From NCBI GenBank assembly GCA_964628055.1, contig CAZVNL010000007.1:7485-71484 (forward strand): a stretch of 64,000 bases of DNA, written 5' to 3'. This DNA is from CAZBEL01 sp964628055. GTDB taxonomy: Bacteria > Fidelibacterota > Marinisomatia > Marinisomatales > TCS56. The stretch's first letter is position 1, and each line of letters starts with the position of its first letter. Positions 51,159-59,845 of the stretch are shown one piece after another. The notes under the pieces were generated by a model. The model searched no databases and was not told the DNA's origin. It saw only the letters and a list, made by a program, of their open reading frames with translations. The position numbers were made by a program, and so were the translations under genes.

Positions 51159-51875
51159 ATGAACGATGCTCCTTTGATAGAACTAAAAGATCTGGTGAAA
51201 ACCTATCCCGTCGGGAAGGGTTCGTTTACAGCCTTGAGAGGAATAAATTTAACCATTAACCGGGGAGCGTTTGTAGGCATTGTAGGGCCCAGCGGTTCGG
51301 GGAAAACCACTTTATTAAATATTATCGGTTCCCTGGATAGTGCTTCCGCAGGCACGGCTATTGTGTTGGGGAAAAATATCAACGACCTGTCTCAAAAAGC
51401 AGCAGCCGAACTGCGGAATCATTACTTGGGCTTTATTTTTCAGACGTTTAACCTATTACCCGTTTATACCGTCTATGAAAATGTGGAGTTGCCCTTGTTG
51501 CTCCTTGGCGTTCCGGCTGAACAGCGTCGGGAATGGATTCTTCAGGCCCTAAAATGGGTGGGATTGACGGATAAAATACGTTCCCGACCGGCACAACTTT
51601 CCGGAGGCGAGTGCCAGCGGGTGGCCGTGGCACGGGCCATGGTGAAAAAACCCCAGGTCATCTTAGCCGATGAACCTACAGCCAACCTGGATGCGGCCAA
51701 CTCTCATAACATCCTACAAATGATGGCGAATTTAAACCAGTCTCTCCAGACCACGTTCGTCTTCGCCACCCATGACGAAAAAGTGATTCAGTATTTACGC
51801 CGTAAGATAACCCTGGAGGATGGCCAAATCGTAAAGGACGAGATTATCCCAAATCCTGAGGGGGGAGGCGCCTGA
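51159..51875 (+). CDS. ABC transporter ATPase (LolD/MacB-type)
   Basis: 238 residues from ATG 51159 (GAGGA 8 bp upstream). Walker A GPSGSGKTT, Q-loop FIFQTFNLLP, signature LSGGECQR, Walker B VILADEPTANLD and the H-loop THD are all present. It is the class that powers LolCDE and MacB, which move lipoproteins or substrates from the inner membrane. It abuts the permease gene (51876). Confidence 0.95.
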   Translation: MNDAPLIELKDLVKTYPVGKGSFTALRGINLTINRGAFVGIVGPSGSGKTTLLNIIGSLDSASAGTAIVLGKNINDLSQKAAAELRNHYLGFIFQTFNLLPVYTVYENVELPLLLLGVPAEQRREWILQALKWVGLTDKIRSRPAQLSGGECQRVAVARAMVKKPQVILADEPTANLDAANSHNILQMMANLNQSLQTTFVFATHDEKVIQYLRRKITLEDGQIVKDEIIPNPEGGGA

Positions 51876-53048
51876 ATGCTGGCGTTAAAATTAGCCTACC
51901 GCAATTTGATAGGCGCGGGATTACGGACTTGGCTGACCGTCATTGTCCTGTCCTTTTCCTTCTTGATCATCATCTGGAATAAGGGGTTTCTTAATGGATG
52001 GGACCAACAGGCCAGGCAGGATACCATTGAATGGGAAATTGGAGGAGGACAATACTGGCAGGAGCATTACGATCCTTATGATCTTGTCACCTTAGAGGAT
52101 AGTTATGGGCGTTTGTCCCCAACGGTTAAGACCCTTGTAGCTGAGGGGAAAATGACCCCGATCCTCATCTCCACGGCGACGATCTATCCCCAGGGCCGAA
52201 TTCAAAGCGTTTTACTCAAGGGGATCGATCCCAACCAGAAGATTTTGAGACTACCATCCACTTACTTAAGGGATAGTAGCGATGCGATCCCGGCCATCAT
52301 TGGTAAACGGTTTGCTGAAAATAATAAACTGAATGTTGGGGATGAGGTGATGGTGCGTTGGCGTGATGTTAACGGTACTTTCGACGCAGCCGAAGTGAAG
52401 ATTGCCTATATTTTCAAAACCAACGTGGCTACCCTCGACGTGGGAACACTCTGGATTCCTCTGCCAACGCATCAGGAAATGATGCAACTAAAAGATGCGG
52501 CTACTATTCTGATCACGGCCCAAGATACTGGATACTTGGGGGCTATCGATGGTTGGGAGTTCAAAGATCACTATTTCTTATTGACTGATATACGTAAAAT
52601 GATTGAAATGAAGTCCATTGGTGGCTATGTATTTTTCATTATCCTGCTATCTTTAGCCATGCTGGCAATTTTTGATACGCAAGTCTTGTCGATCTTCCGG
52701 CGCCAGCGGGAAATCGGCACGCATATTGCCCTAGGCATGACCCAACGACAGGTCATCGCCTTGTTTACGATAGAGGGGGCCATGCATTCCGTACTCGCTG
52801 CCCTCCTGGCCGCCCTCTATGGCATTCCTTTATTGGCCTATCAAGCCTCCGTGGGATGGACGCTGCCGGTGGGCACTGACGAATTCGGCCTGACCATTGC
52901 CGAGACTATTTTCCCTGCTTACAGCATTGGACTGGTCGTGGGTACGACCCTGGTCGTCTTGATTACCACCACCATTGTCAGTTATTTACCAACCCGGCGC
53001 ATTGCCAAAATGAAGCCCACCGACGCCATCCGTGGGAAAATACAATGA
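51876..53048 (+). CDS. ABC transporter permease 1 (FtsX/MacB domain)
   Basis: 390 residues. One N-terminal helix, a large periplasmic domain (about 45-245) and three C-terminal helices with the FtsX pattern (FRRQREIGTHIALGMTQRQV). The last 4 bp overlap the next permease. With the ATPase and second permease it forms a LolCDE-like heteromeric exporter. Confidence 0.9.
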   Translation: MLALKLAYRNLIGAGLRTWLTVIVLSFSFLIIIWNKGFLNGWDQQARQDTIEWEIGGGQYWQEHYDPYDLVTLEDSYGRLSPTVKTLVAEGKMTPILISTATIYPQGRIQSVLLKGIDPNQKILRLPSTYLRDSSDAIPAIIGKRFAENNKLNVGDEVMVRWRDVNGTFDAAEVKIAYIFKTNVATLDVGTLWIPLPTHQEMMQLKDAATILITAQDTGYLGAIDGWEFKDHYFLLTDIRKMIEMKSIGGYVFFIILLSLAMLAIFDTQVLSIFRRQREIGTHIALGMTQRQVIALFTIEGAMHSVLAALLAALYGIPLLAYQASVGWTLPVGTDEFGLTIAETIFPAYSIGLVVGTTLVVLITTTIVSYLPTRRIAKMKPTDAIRGKIQ

Positions 53049-54316
53049 TACGGTTTTTAGTCAAGGGGCTATTACGGGATTACCATCGCAGCCTCTTTCC
53101 CATCCTAATCGTCGTGATCGGTGTCTGGATTACGGTCTTTATGCAGGCGTATTTAAAGGGTGTTTTCAGTGACATGATCGATTATAGTGCCCGGTTTTCC
53201 ACCGGGCATGTCAAGATAATGACCCGGGCTTACGCCGAAAACGAAGATCAGAAGCCTAATGATTTGGCCCTCACAGGTGTGGACCAGATTGGGGAACAGT
53301 TGCAGCAGGAGTATCCGGGAATGACCTGGGTCCAGCGAATTCTATTCGGCGGCCTCTTGGATATTCCTGACGAAAACGGGGAAACACGTTCCCAGGGGCC
53401 GGTCATGGGTATGGGAATTGACTTATCATCGGGAAGCCCGGAAATAGAAATCTTGAATATTAACAAGGCCCTCATAACCGGGCGATTGCCGCGGAACCAG
53501 GGTGAAATTTTAATCAGTGACGATCTGGCCCGGGAATTAGGTGTGCACATCGGGGAGGCCGCTACACTCATCAGCTCCACCATGTACGGGAGTATGTCGG
53601 TATACAACTTTACTGTGGTGGGGACCATTCGTTTTGGTGTTCAGGCGATGGATCGCAGTGCTGTCCTGGCGGATATTGTCGACGTGCAACAGGCTCTGGA
53701 TATGTCTAATGCCGCGGGGGAGATTTTAGGGTATCTGGAAAAGGGGGTTTACAATGAAGAGCGAGCGAAGATGATTGCAAACCAGTTTAACGCTCGCTAC
53801 CAGGACGTAACCGACGAGTTTACGCCGGTAATGGGGACGTTAACTCAATTAAGCAGCCTTGGTGACTACCTGGGCATGGCGGATAGTTACTCCGGAATTA
53901 TCATATTTACTTTCGTGCTGGTTATGTCCATCGTTCTGTGGAACGCCGGTTTGTTGGGGGGGTTGCGACGCTACGGGGAGGTTGGAGTTCGCCTGGCCAT
54001 TGGGGAGCCTAAAGGGCATATCTACCGTGCCATGATTTATGAATCGATTTTCATCGGCTTGGTAGGGTCCCTCGTTGGTACCGGCCTGGGATTAGGTTTA
54101 GCTTACTGGTTACAGATAAAAGGTCTGGATATCAGCTCCCTGGTGAAGAACATCACCATGATGGTCCCTACCATTTTCCGTGCCCGGATCACGCCGGAAA
54201 CCTATTACATCGGGTTTATTCCGGGATTAATGTCCACCGTTTTGGGAACTGCCCTCTCCGGTATCGGAATTTACCGGCGACAGACGGCTCAATTGTTTAA
54301 GGAATTGGAGACCTAG
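53045..54316 (+). CDS. ABC transporter permease 2 (FtsX/MacB domain)
   Basis: 423 residues with the same layout as the first permease: helix 1, a periplasmic domain (about 40-285), then three helices. Its cytoplasmic coupling segment reads GGLRRYGEVGVRLAIGEPKGHI. The two permeases are only distantly similar to each other, so the transporter is heterodimeric like LolC/LolE. Confidence 0.9.
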   Translation: MIRFLVKGLLRDYHRSLFPILIVVIGVWITVFMQAYLKGVFSDMIDYSARFSTGHVKIMTRAYAENEDQKPNDLALTGVDQIGEQLQQEYPGMTWVQRILFGGLLDIPDENGETRSQGPVMGMGIDLSSGSPEIEILNINKALITGRLPRNQGEILISDDLARELGVHIGEAATLISSTMYGSMSVYNFTVVGTIRFGVQAMDRSAVLADIVDVQQALDMSNAAGEILGYLEKGVYNEERAKMIANQFNARYQDVTDEFTPVMGTLTQLSSLGDYLGMADSYSGIIIFTFVLVMSIVLWNAGLLGGLRRYGEVGVRLAIGEPKGHIYRAMIYESIFIGLVGSLVGTGLGLGLAYWLQIKGLDISSLVKNITMMVPTIFRARITPETYYIGFIPGLMSTVLGTALSGIGIYRRQTAQLFKELET

Positions 54317-54415
54317 ATGCATCTGACGGGTTGTTTCTGCCAAGTTGTTGAGAATGTTTTCCCCGCGTTCGATAAGACTGATGGACGACGCCACCTAATT
54401 CAGGAAGGATGATAA

Positions 54416-55168
54416 ATGCTTAAGCGACATTTAGTTAATGCTATGGTGACCATGTTGTTTTATGGGGGAACCTTCGGGTCTGCTCAGGAACTTACCGGGG
54501 AAGAGCTCCTCCGACGCATCGATGCCAATATAACGGCTGAAAGTCGGGTGGTAACCAGCACCATGATCATCCATGGTCGCCGCGGGTCCCGGTCAATCTC
54601 GGCCAAGTCGTGGATTCAGGGCTCTGAAAAGGCGTTCACGGAATATTTAGCGCCGCCCCGGGAGCGGGGGACGAAAATGTTGAAACTGAACGATCAACTC
54701 TGGATGTACGCCCCCCAGTCGGACCGGATCATCCATATTTCCGGGCACATGCTGCGGCAGTCGCTCATGGGCTCCGATCTTTCCTACGAAGACCTGATGG
54801 AAGACCCGGCCCTGGCCAACCTGTACCGGGCAAAGATCAGCGGGCAGGAAGTTTACCAGGGTCGGGAGTGTTGGATCGTGGATTTAACCGCCCGGAATTC
54901 CAATGTGGCTTACCATACCCGCAAAATGTGGGTGGACAAGGAACGGATGATTGTCCTAAGAGAAGAACGTTATGCCAAGAGCGGTAAACTGTTAAAAACG
55001 GTGGAGGTTCAGGAGGTTTTTCAAGTGGAGGGGCGTTGGGTTCCCCGGCGGGCCGCTTTCAAAGATGTCCTTTCCAAGGGGCGCGGTACGGAATTTATTG
55101 TGGATTCTCTGGCATTAAATGTCCCCTTTCCGGACTATCTTTTCACCAAGGCTTCCCTTCGGAAATAA
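54416..55168 (+). CDS. LolA-like outer-membrane lipoprotein-sorting protein
   Basis: 250 residues with a signal peptide ending near GSAQ. The periplasmic beta-barrel half shows KMLKLNDQLWMYAPQSDRI, SDLSYEDLMEDPALAN and VDLTARNSNVAYHTRKMWVD, typical of the LolA-like family of outer-membrane lipoprotein-sorting proteins found next to such ABC genes. GGAAGGATG lies upstream. It would accept a lipidated or hydrophobic substrate from the ABC transporter and deliver it to the outer membrane. Confidence 0.88.
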   Translation: MLKRHLVNAMVTMLFYGGTFGSAQELTGEELLRRIDANITAESRVVTSTMIIHGRRGSRSISAKSWIQGSEKAFTEYLAPPRERGTKMLKLNDQLWMYAPQSDRIIHISGHMLRQSLMGSDLSYEDLMEDPALANLYRAKISGQEVYQGRECWIVDLTARNSNVAYHTRKMWVDKERMIVLREERYAKSGKLLKTVEVQEVFQVEGRWVPRRAAFKDVLSKGRGTEFIVDSLALNVPFPDYLFTKASLRK

Positions 55169-55213
55169 AGCCTTTCCCTTTTCCCTCAATTTCGTAAATT
55201 TGTCCCGCTTCCC

Positions 55214-56971
55214 ATGAAACAACTCTGGATCAACCGCTTTATCTGGCTACTACTGGTGATTTGGGTAGGGGGGATTTTCCCACCTACCGGGGGGAGTCTT
55301 TACGCTTTTGACGCTCCACAGCAGGCCAGTAAGAAAAAGCGTCCCGCCACGAAAAAATCCTCAGCCAAACAGCAGGCCAAGAAGAAAAGACCAACCGGGA
55401 AAAAGTCCGTTAGAAAGAAAACCTCGAGTAAAGCCCTGGCGCGGGCCAACGCCTATGTAAAGCGCGGAAATCAGAAAGCCCGTAAAAAGGATTATGCCGG
55501 AGCCCTGAAGGATTTTCTACGGGCCTACAAGCTTAACCCCTCCAAGTCCACCCAGGCTAAGATAAAAAAGCTCCAGGCCATTTTAAAGCAGCGCAAGGCT
55601 AGACCCACGAAGAGGAAAACCAAACGCCCTACTGCCCCTCCAAAGGCCGTGGAGAAAAAGCCTACCGTGAGCGCCATTCCCAAGGTCAGCGCCGTGAAAT
55701 TAGCCAGTGCACTTTATGATTACACAGCCGAGTTGAATACCAGCCGCCGCCGTCTGGCTCAGGCCACTAAATTTCTAGAGCCTTTAAATAAACAACCCCT
55801 GGTTAAAATTGAATCCAAACCCATTTTCACGACGGCTGATTATGAACAAGCCGCAGATAAGGAACCGGGTAACATCCGCTTGCAGCGACAATTAGGTCTG
55901 CACTATGAAGCTCTCCAGGAGTGGGAAAAGGCCAAGAACCTTTATTTTCGCCTCCTTGCCCGGGATCCTTTGAATCCGGATGCTCACTATTTTTTAGGCG
56001 CGTTGTACGCCCGATTAGGGGCCCTGGAACAAGCCCGCCAATCCTTCGAGGAAGCGTTGGATCTGGATCCCAATCATGGCGCCACTTTAGAAGCCATCTC
56101 GTCCCTGGGGTTAGGGAATGGGGGGTCCTTTACCACCGACATTCTGAAACGTTCCGCTACCCAGAGCCCCCAGGGCCCGGCCCGTCTCCTGGTCCAGATT
56201 CGCACGCGATTAGATGAGCAGGATTATGAAAGGGCCCTATCCCTGGCTCAGGAAGGGGAGCGTACTTTTCCCTCCCAGGTGGGATTTGTCTATTTGGAGG
56301 GTGTTGCCTTGCGGGAGTTGGGGAATATGGACCAGGCAAAAAAAGCGTTTCAAACCGCCATTAAATTGAATCCCCAGCATGAAGAATCCCATCTGGCGTT
56401 GGCCAATCTTTATTTTGACCTAGGGAAATATGTCTATGCGGCCCTTTCTTTCCAGGATGCCATTTACTTGAATCCCCAGAACACCGAAGCGCGCTATATG
56501 CAGGGCCTGGCCTATTACAACGCCGCTGAATGGGGCCGGGCTACCCAGGCCTGGGAGGATTTGTTACACTACGATCAGAACAATCACCTGGTGCGTAATT
56601 TGTTGGCCCAGGCCTACTATATTTTGGCCGTGGAATACAACCGGTTAGGCCAGTCGAGCCTGGGACACACCGCTTTTCGGAAAGCGCTCTCGGTGAATCA
56701 GAATACCAACCAATGGTTAGGGGGCGCCTTACTTACTCTGGGGAAATACTATCGTAATAAAGGCATGTATTCCGAATCCCTGGCTGCCTATCGGGAAGTA
56801 GTGGAGCTAAAACCCAACGACGCCACGGCCTACGCTGGTATGGGGGTGACTTACTGGAAAATGAACGAACCCCAGTTGGCCAGGAGTGCCTGGCAACGCA
56901 GTCTATCCCTGGATCCCGATAATAACGAAGCCAAGGGCTGGCTTATTCTGGCGCAACAAAACAGTTCTTGA
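55214..56971 (+). CDS. Lys-rich exported TPR protein
   Basis: 585 residues. A hydrophobic signal or anchor (about 8-32), then a strongly basic Lys/Ala/Thr/Pro-rich region (about 38-75 and 118-155: KKKRPATKK, KARPTKRKTKRPTAP) resembling histone H1-like tails, interrupted by one TPR unit (DYAGALKDFLRAYKLNPS). From about 220 there are at least nine TPR-type repeats (for example NPDAHYFLGALYARLGALEQARQSFEEALDLDPN). Probably a periplasmic or envelope scaffold. The basic tails could bind anionic polymers. Confidence 0.8.
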   Translation: MKQLWINRFIWLLLVIWVGGIFPPTGGSLYAFDAPQQASKKKRPATKKSSAKQQAKKKRPTGKKSVRKKTSSKALARANAYVKRGNQKARKKDYAGALKDFLRAYKLNPSKSTQAKIKKLQAILKQRKARPTKRKTKRPTAPPKAVEKKPTVSAIPKVSAVKLASALYDYTAELNTSRRRLAQATKFLEPLNKQPLVKIESKPIFTTADYEQAADKEPGNIRLQRQLGLHYEALQEWEKAKNLYFRLLARDPLNPDAHYFLGALYARLGALEQARQSFEEALDLDPNHGATLEAISSLGLGNGGSFTTDILKRSATQSPQGPARLLVQIRTRLDEQDYERALSLAQEGERTFPSQVGFVYLEGVALRELGNMDQAKKAFQTAIKLNPQHEESHLALANLYFDLGKYVYAALSFQDAIYLNPQNTEARYMQGLAYYNAAEWGRATQAWEDLLHYDQNNHLVRNLLAQAYYILAVEYNRLGQSSLGHTAFRKALSVNQNTNQWLGGALLTLGKYYRNKGMYSESLAAYREVVELKPNDATAYAGMGVTYWKMNEPQLARSAWQRSLSLDPDNNEAKGWLILAQQNSS

Positions 56972-57037
56972 CTTTACGTCCGATTCATTGTCGAATTCCA
57001 GGGGCTTCAGGGACGCCCGGACGGTTATCTCGTTGAC

Positions 57038-58156
57038 ATGAGAAAGAGGCTGTTATTTTATTGGGCTACGGTGGCGTCGCTGTATGCCGGTTATCCGGGA
57101 GACTCCTTGGTATGGCAAGGAGTTCACCAATTTTATAATTACGAGACAACCGAGGCCATCGTTATTTTACAACAAGCGCGGCAAACCTTCCCGTTAAATC
57201 CCACCGTACACCTCTCCTGGGCTGCCGCCCGGTGGTTGCATAGCCAGGCCCATGATCCCATTCCCGAAACGTACCGCCATTTAGAAGCTGACTTGGATAC
57301 GATCATTCCCGTTTACGAAACCCTGGTGCAAACCTATCCCGATGATCCTTACTACCAGTTGTACTTAGGCTCTTCCGTCGGATTGAAAGCCCGTATTTAT
57401 TTGGGAAAAAAAGAGTTGTTCAACACGCTTCTCTGGGCTTACCGGGGTTTCCAGCGAGTTCAAGGGGTGGCCGAAGAATATCCCGAGATCTACGATGCCC
57501 AACTCCCCATCGGTGTAGCGGAATTCTACGCCAGTATGAGTAGTGTCCTGGTGCAATGGGCCGCCACGCTGTTTGGATTGCACCCCACGACACAGGCGGG
57601 TCTGGAGAAGATTGAAGCAGCTGCCGAAAAGGGGGAGTGGTCGTGGATCGAGGCGAAAGGGATTTTAGCATTTATCTATCTATGGATTAAACCCGCTCCC
57701 CAAAAGGCGCTGCTCCACAGCCACGACCTGGTAACTAATTTTCCGCAGAACTATTATTTCCGGGTGCTCTATACGGAGAGCTTATTACGCAGTGATTCCT
57801 TAAAAGCAGCACGGGCTTCCCTGGTGCGCTTAGACGACATGTATCCTACCCTTACGACATTCCAGCAAAAGTGGTACTTTGGCTATCGCGCCTATGAATG
57901 GGCGCTCTATTATTTCTTGACGGGTCAGAGTGACCTGGCCTTGGAGAACGTTAATGCGGCCATCGAACGTTACGGTGCCGAGTTGGATATTATCCTGGCC
58001 AATGCCTATCTATTGGCAGGGATGTTGAACGACCTGCAAGGGAACCGGGAGGCAGCCGTGGAGGCGTACCAATCCTGCTGTGCGTTGGATAATTTCACCA
58101 CCGCCGTTCAATTGGCCCAGCGGTATTTACAGCAACCCTATACGGGGGTTAAATAA
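57038..58156 (+). CDS. Exported tetratricopeptide-like protein
   Basis: 372 residues with a signal peptide (about 1-19). Helical repeats in the TPR style: YNYETTEAIVILQQARQTFPLNP near 30-52, and a stretch ending LQGNREAAVEAYQSC near 345-360. The middle has a motif VAEFYASMSSVLVQWAATLFG, also seen in FCB-group proteins of unknown function. It lies 66 bp after the Lys-rich TPR gene and may share its process. Confidence 0.72.
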   Translation: MRKRLLFYWATVASLYAGYPGDSLVWQGVHQFYNYETTEAIVILQQARQTFPLNPTVHLSWAAARWLHSQAHDPIPETYRHLEADLDTIIPVYETLVQTYPDDPYYQLYLGSSVGLKARIYLGKKELFNTLLWAYRGFQRVQGVAEEYPEIYDAQLPIGVAEFYASMSSVLVQWAATLFGLHPTTQAGLEKIEAAAEKGEWSWIEAKGILAFIYLWIKPAPQKALLHSHDLVTNFPQNYYFRVLYTESLLRSDSLKAARASLVRLDDMYPTLTTFQQKWYFGYRAYEWALYYFLTGQSDLALENVNAAIERYGAELDIILANAYLLAGMLNDLQGNREAAVEAYQSCCALDNFTTAVQLAQRYLQQPYTGVK

Positions 58157-58205
58157 TTGGACATATCCCTATTCCAGGGTAATTTAAGTCTGCTCCTGAT
58201 TCACC

Positions 58206-59270
58206 ATGTTTGAACGAAAAGCAACCCGTCAGGTTATGGTAGGAGGGGTCCCCATCGGGGGCGGAGCCCCGCTCCCGGTCCAATCCATGACCACTACGAA
58301 GACCCATGATGTAGCGGCTACGCTGGGGCAAATCGAGCGGTTGGAGCAAGCCGGCTGTCAATTGATCCGGGTTACGGTTCCCGATGAGCGAGCCGCTAAG
58401 GCTTTGGTAGAGATCAAAAAACACATGTCGGTACCGCTCATTGCCGACATTCATTTTAACTACCGCATGGCGCTGGCGGCGGTGGATGCAGGGGTGGATA
58501 AAATTCGCATCAATCCCGGGAATATCGGTTCGCCGGAACGGGTACGCCAGATACTGGAAAAGGTCCAGAGCGCCAAGCTACCCATTCGCATCGGCGTAAA
58601 TGCCGGGAGCCTGGCGAAGAATCTCCTGAAAAAATATGGCTACCCCACGCCAGAAGCCATGGTGGAGAGCGCCCGGAGGCACATCCGCATTTGCGAAGAG
58701 CACGGCTTCACTAATATCGTTGTGTCGCTGAAAGCATCGAGGGTCCGACTCATGGTGGAGGCCAACCGTCTGTTTGCCCGGGAATTCGACTATCCCCTGC
58801 ACTTAGGGGTGACCGAAGCCGGGCCCCAATCCGCTGGCACCATCAAGTCAGCCGTGGGCCTGGGGACCTTACTATCCGAGGGGATTGGTGATACGATCCG
58901 GGTAAGTCTCACGGAAGACCCGGTTGAAGAAGTGCACGCCGGTTTCGAGATTCTCAAGTCCCTGGGATTGGCCAGCAAGGGGGTGACTATTGTTTCTTGC
59001 CCTACCTGTGGCCGGTTGGAGGTGAATCTATTTAAAATCGCCCGGGAAATGGAAGCGAAATTGAAGCATGTCAAAACCCCCATGTCAATTGCCCTCATGG
59101 GATGCGCCGTTAACGGGCCCGGTGAAGCCTCCCACACTGACCTGGGGATTGCCTTTGGAAATGGCAGTGGCCATCTCTATTATCGGGGGAAGAATTTAGG
59201 GCGGGTAAAAGAGGAAGAAGCCCTGGACAAACTATTAGAATTAATTTCTGAGTTCGAGAAATCACTGTAG
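58206..59270 (+). CDS. ispG: 4-hydroxy-3-methylbut-2-enyl diphosphate synthase (IspG/GcpE)
   Basis: 354 residues. A TIM-barrel start (GGGAPLPVQSMTTTKTHD; RVTVPDERAAKALVEIK; IADIHFNYRMALAAVDAGVD) and a C-terminal [4Fe-4S] domain with SCPTCGR and GCAVNGPGEASHTD. It catalyses the reductive formation of HMBPP from MEcPP in the MEP isoprenoid pathway, and thereby quinone side chains. The length is normal for the short (non-plant) form. Confidence 0.97.
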   Translation: MFERKATRQVMVGGVPIGGGAPLPVQSMTTTKTHDVAATLGQIERLEQAGCQLIRVTVPDERAAKALVEIKKHMSVPLIADIHFNYRMALAAVDAGVDKIRINPGNIGSPERVRQILEKVQSAKLPIRIGVNAGSLAKNLLKKYGYPTPEAMVESARRHIRICEEHGFTNIVVSLKASRVRLMVEANRLFAREFDYPLHLGVTEAGPQSAGTIKSAVGLGTLLSEGIGDTIRVSLTEDPVEEVHAGFEILKSLGLASKGVTIVSCPTCGRLEVNLFKIAREMEAKLKHVKTPMSIALMGCAVNGPGEASHTDLGIAFGNGSGHLYYRGKNLGRVKEEEALDKLLELISEFEKSL

Positions 59271-59279
59271 GAGTAACGA

Positions 59280-59723
59280 ATGAAGATCGTACTCTCCCTG
59301 TTCATTGCCATTACTTTCCTTATTGGTCAGGATTCGGAACCGGAAACCACCATGACCCCCATCGTGGCCTATTGGAAGACCTTGAGTCAGGCGGAAAAGG
59401 AAATCTTCCTGTTTTCCTATTTGACCCAGGTTTACGACACCTATGATGAACTAAAAAAGGACCTGGGTTATGGGGAGTTGACCACCTGGTATTACGACCA
59501 TCGGGCAGAACTGGTTTTTGGCATTTTCGATGCGTTGGAGGAAACGGATATCAAGGAATTCGTTGGGTGGATTGATGAGTATTACCGTCATGAAGAATTT
59601 ATGGACCGGCCCTTTTACGAGGCCTTGGCCTTTGCCTTTCGTTTCCAACAGGCCGCCGGAGAGACCATTTGGGAGAAGTACGAGAATTTGAAATTCGGAC
59701 GGATCAAACCAGGCAAGGATTGA
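59280..59723 (+). CDS. Small exported protein of unknown function after ispG
   Basis: 147 residues. A signal peptide (about 1-16, ending LIGQD) and a helical acidic body with many aromatic residues (YWKTL, FSYLTQVYDTYDEL, TTWYYDHRAEL). No family recognised. It follows ispG by 9 bp with TAGGAGTAACG upstream, so it is probably co-transcribed. Confidence 0.7.
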   Translation: MKIVLSLFIAITFLIGQDSEPETTMTPIVAYWKTLSQAEKEIFLFSYLTQVYDTYDELKKDLGYGELTTWYYDHRAELVFGIFDALEETDIKEFVGWIDEYYRHEEFMDRPFYEALAFAFRFQQAAGETIWEKYENLKFGRIKPGKD

Positions 59724-59845
59724 TCCCAGCCTTTCCTTTCTGTTCTTCCTGATAAGACTGGAGGTAACCATCAAAGAATAAATAACAATGGTTTGGCTTC
59801 TTAATTTATTTACTTTATCTATAAATCCATTGCTGGGGGTGTAGT

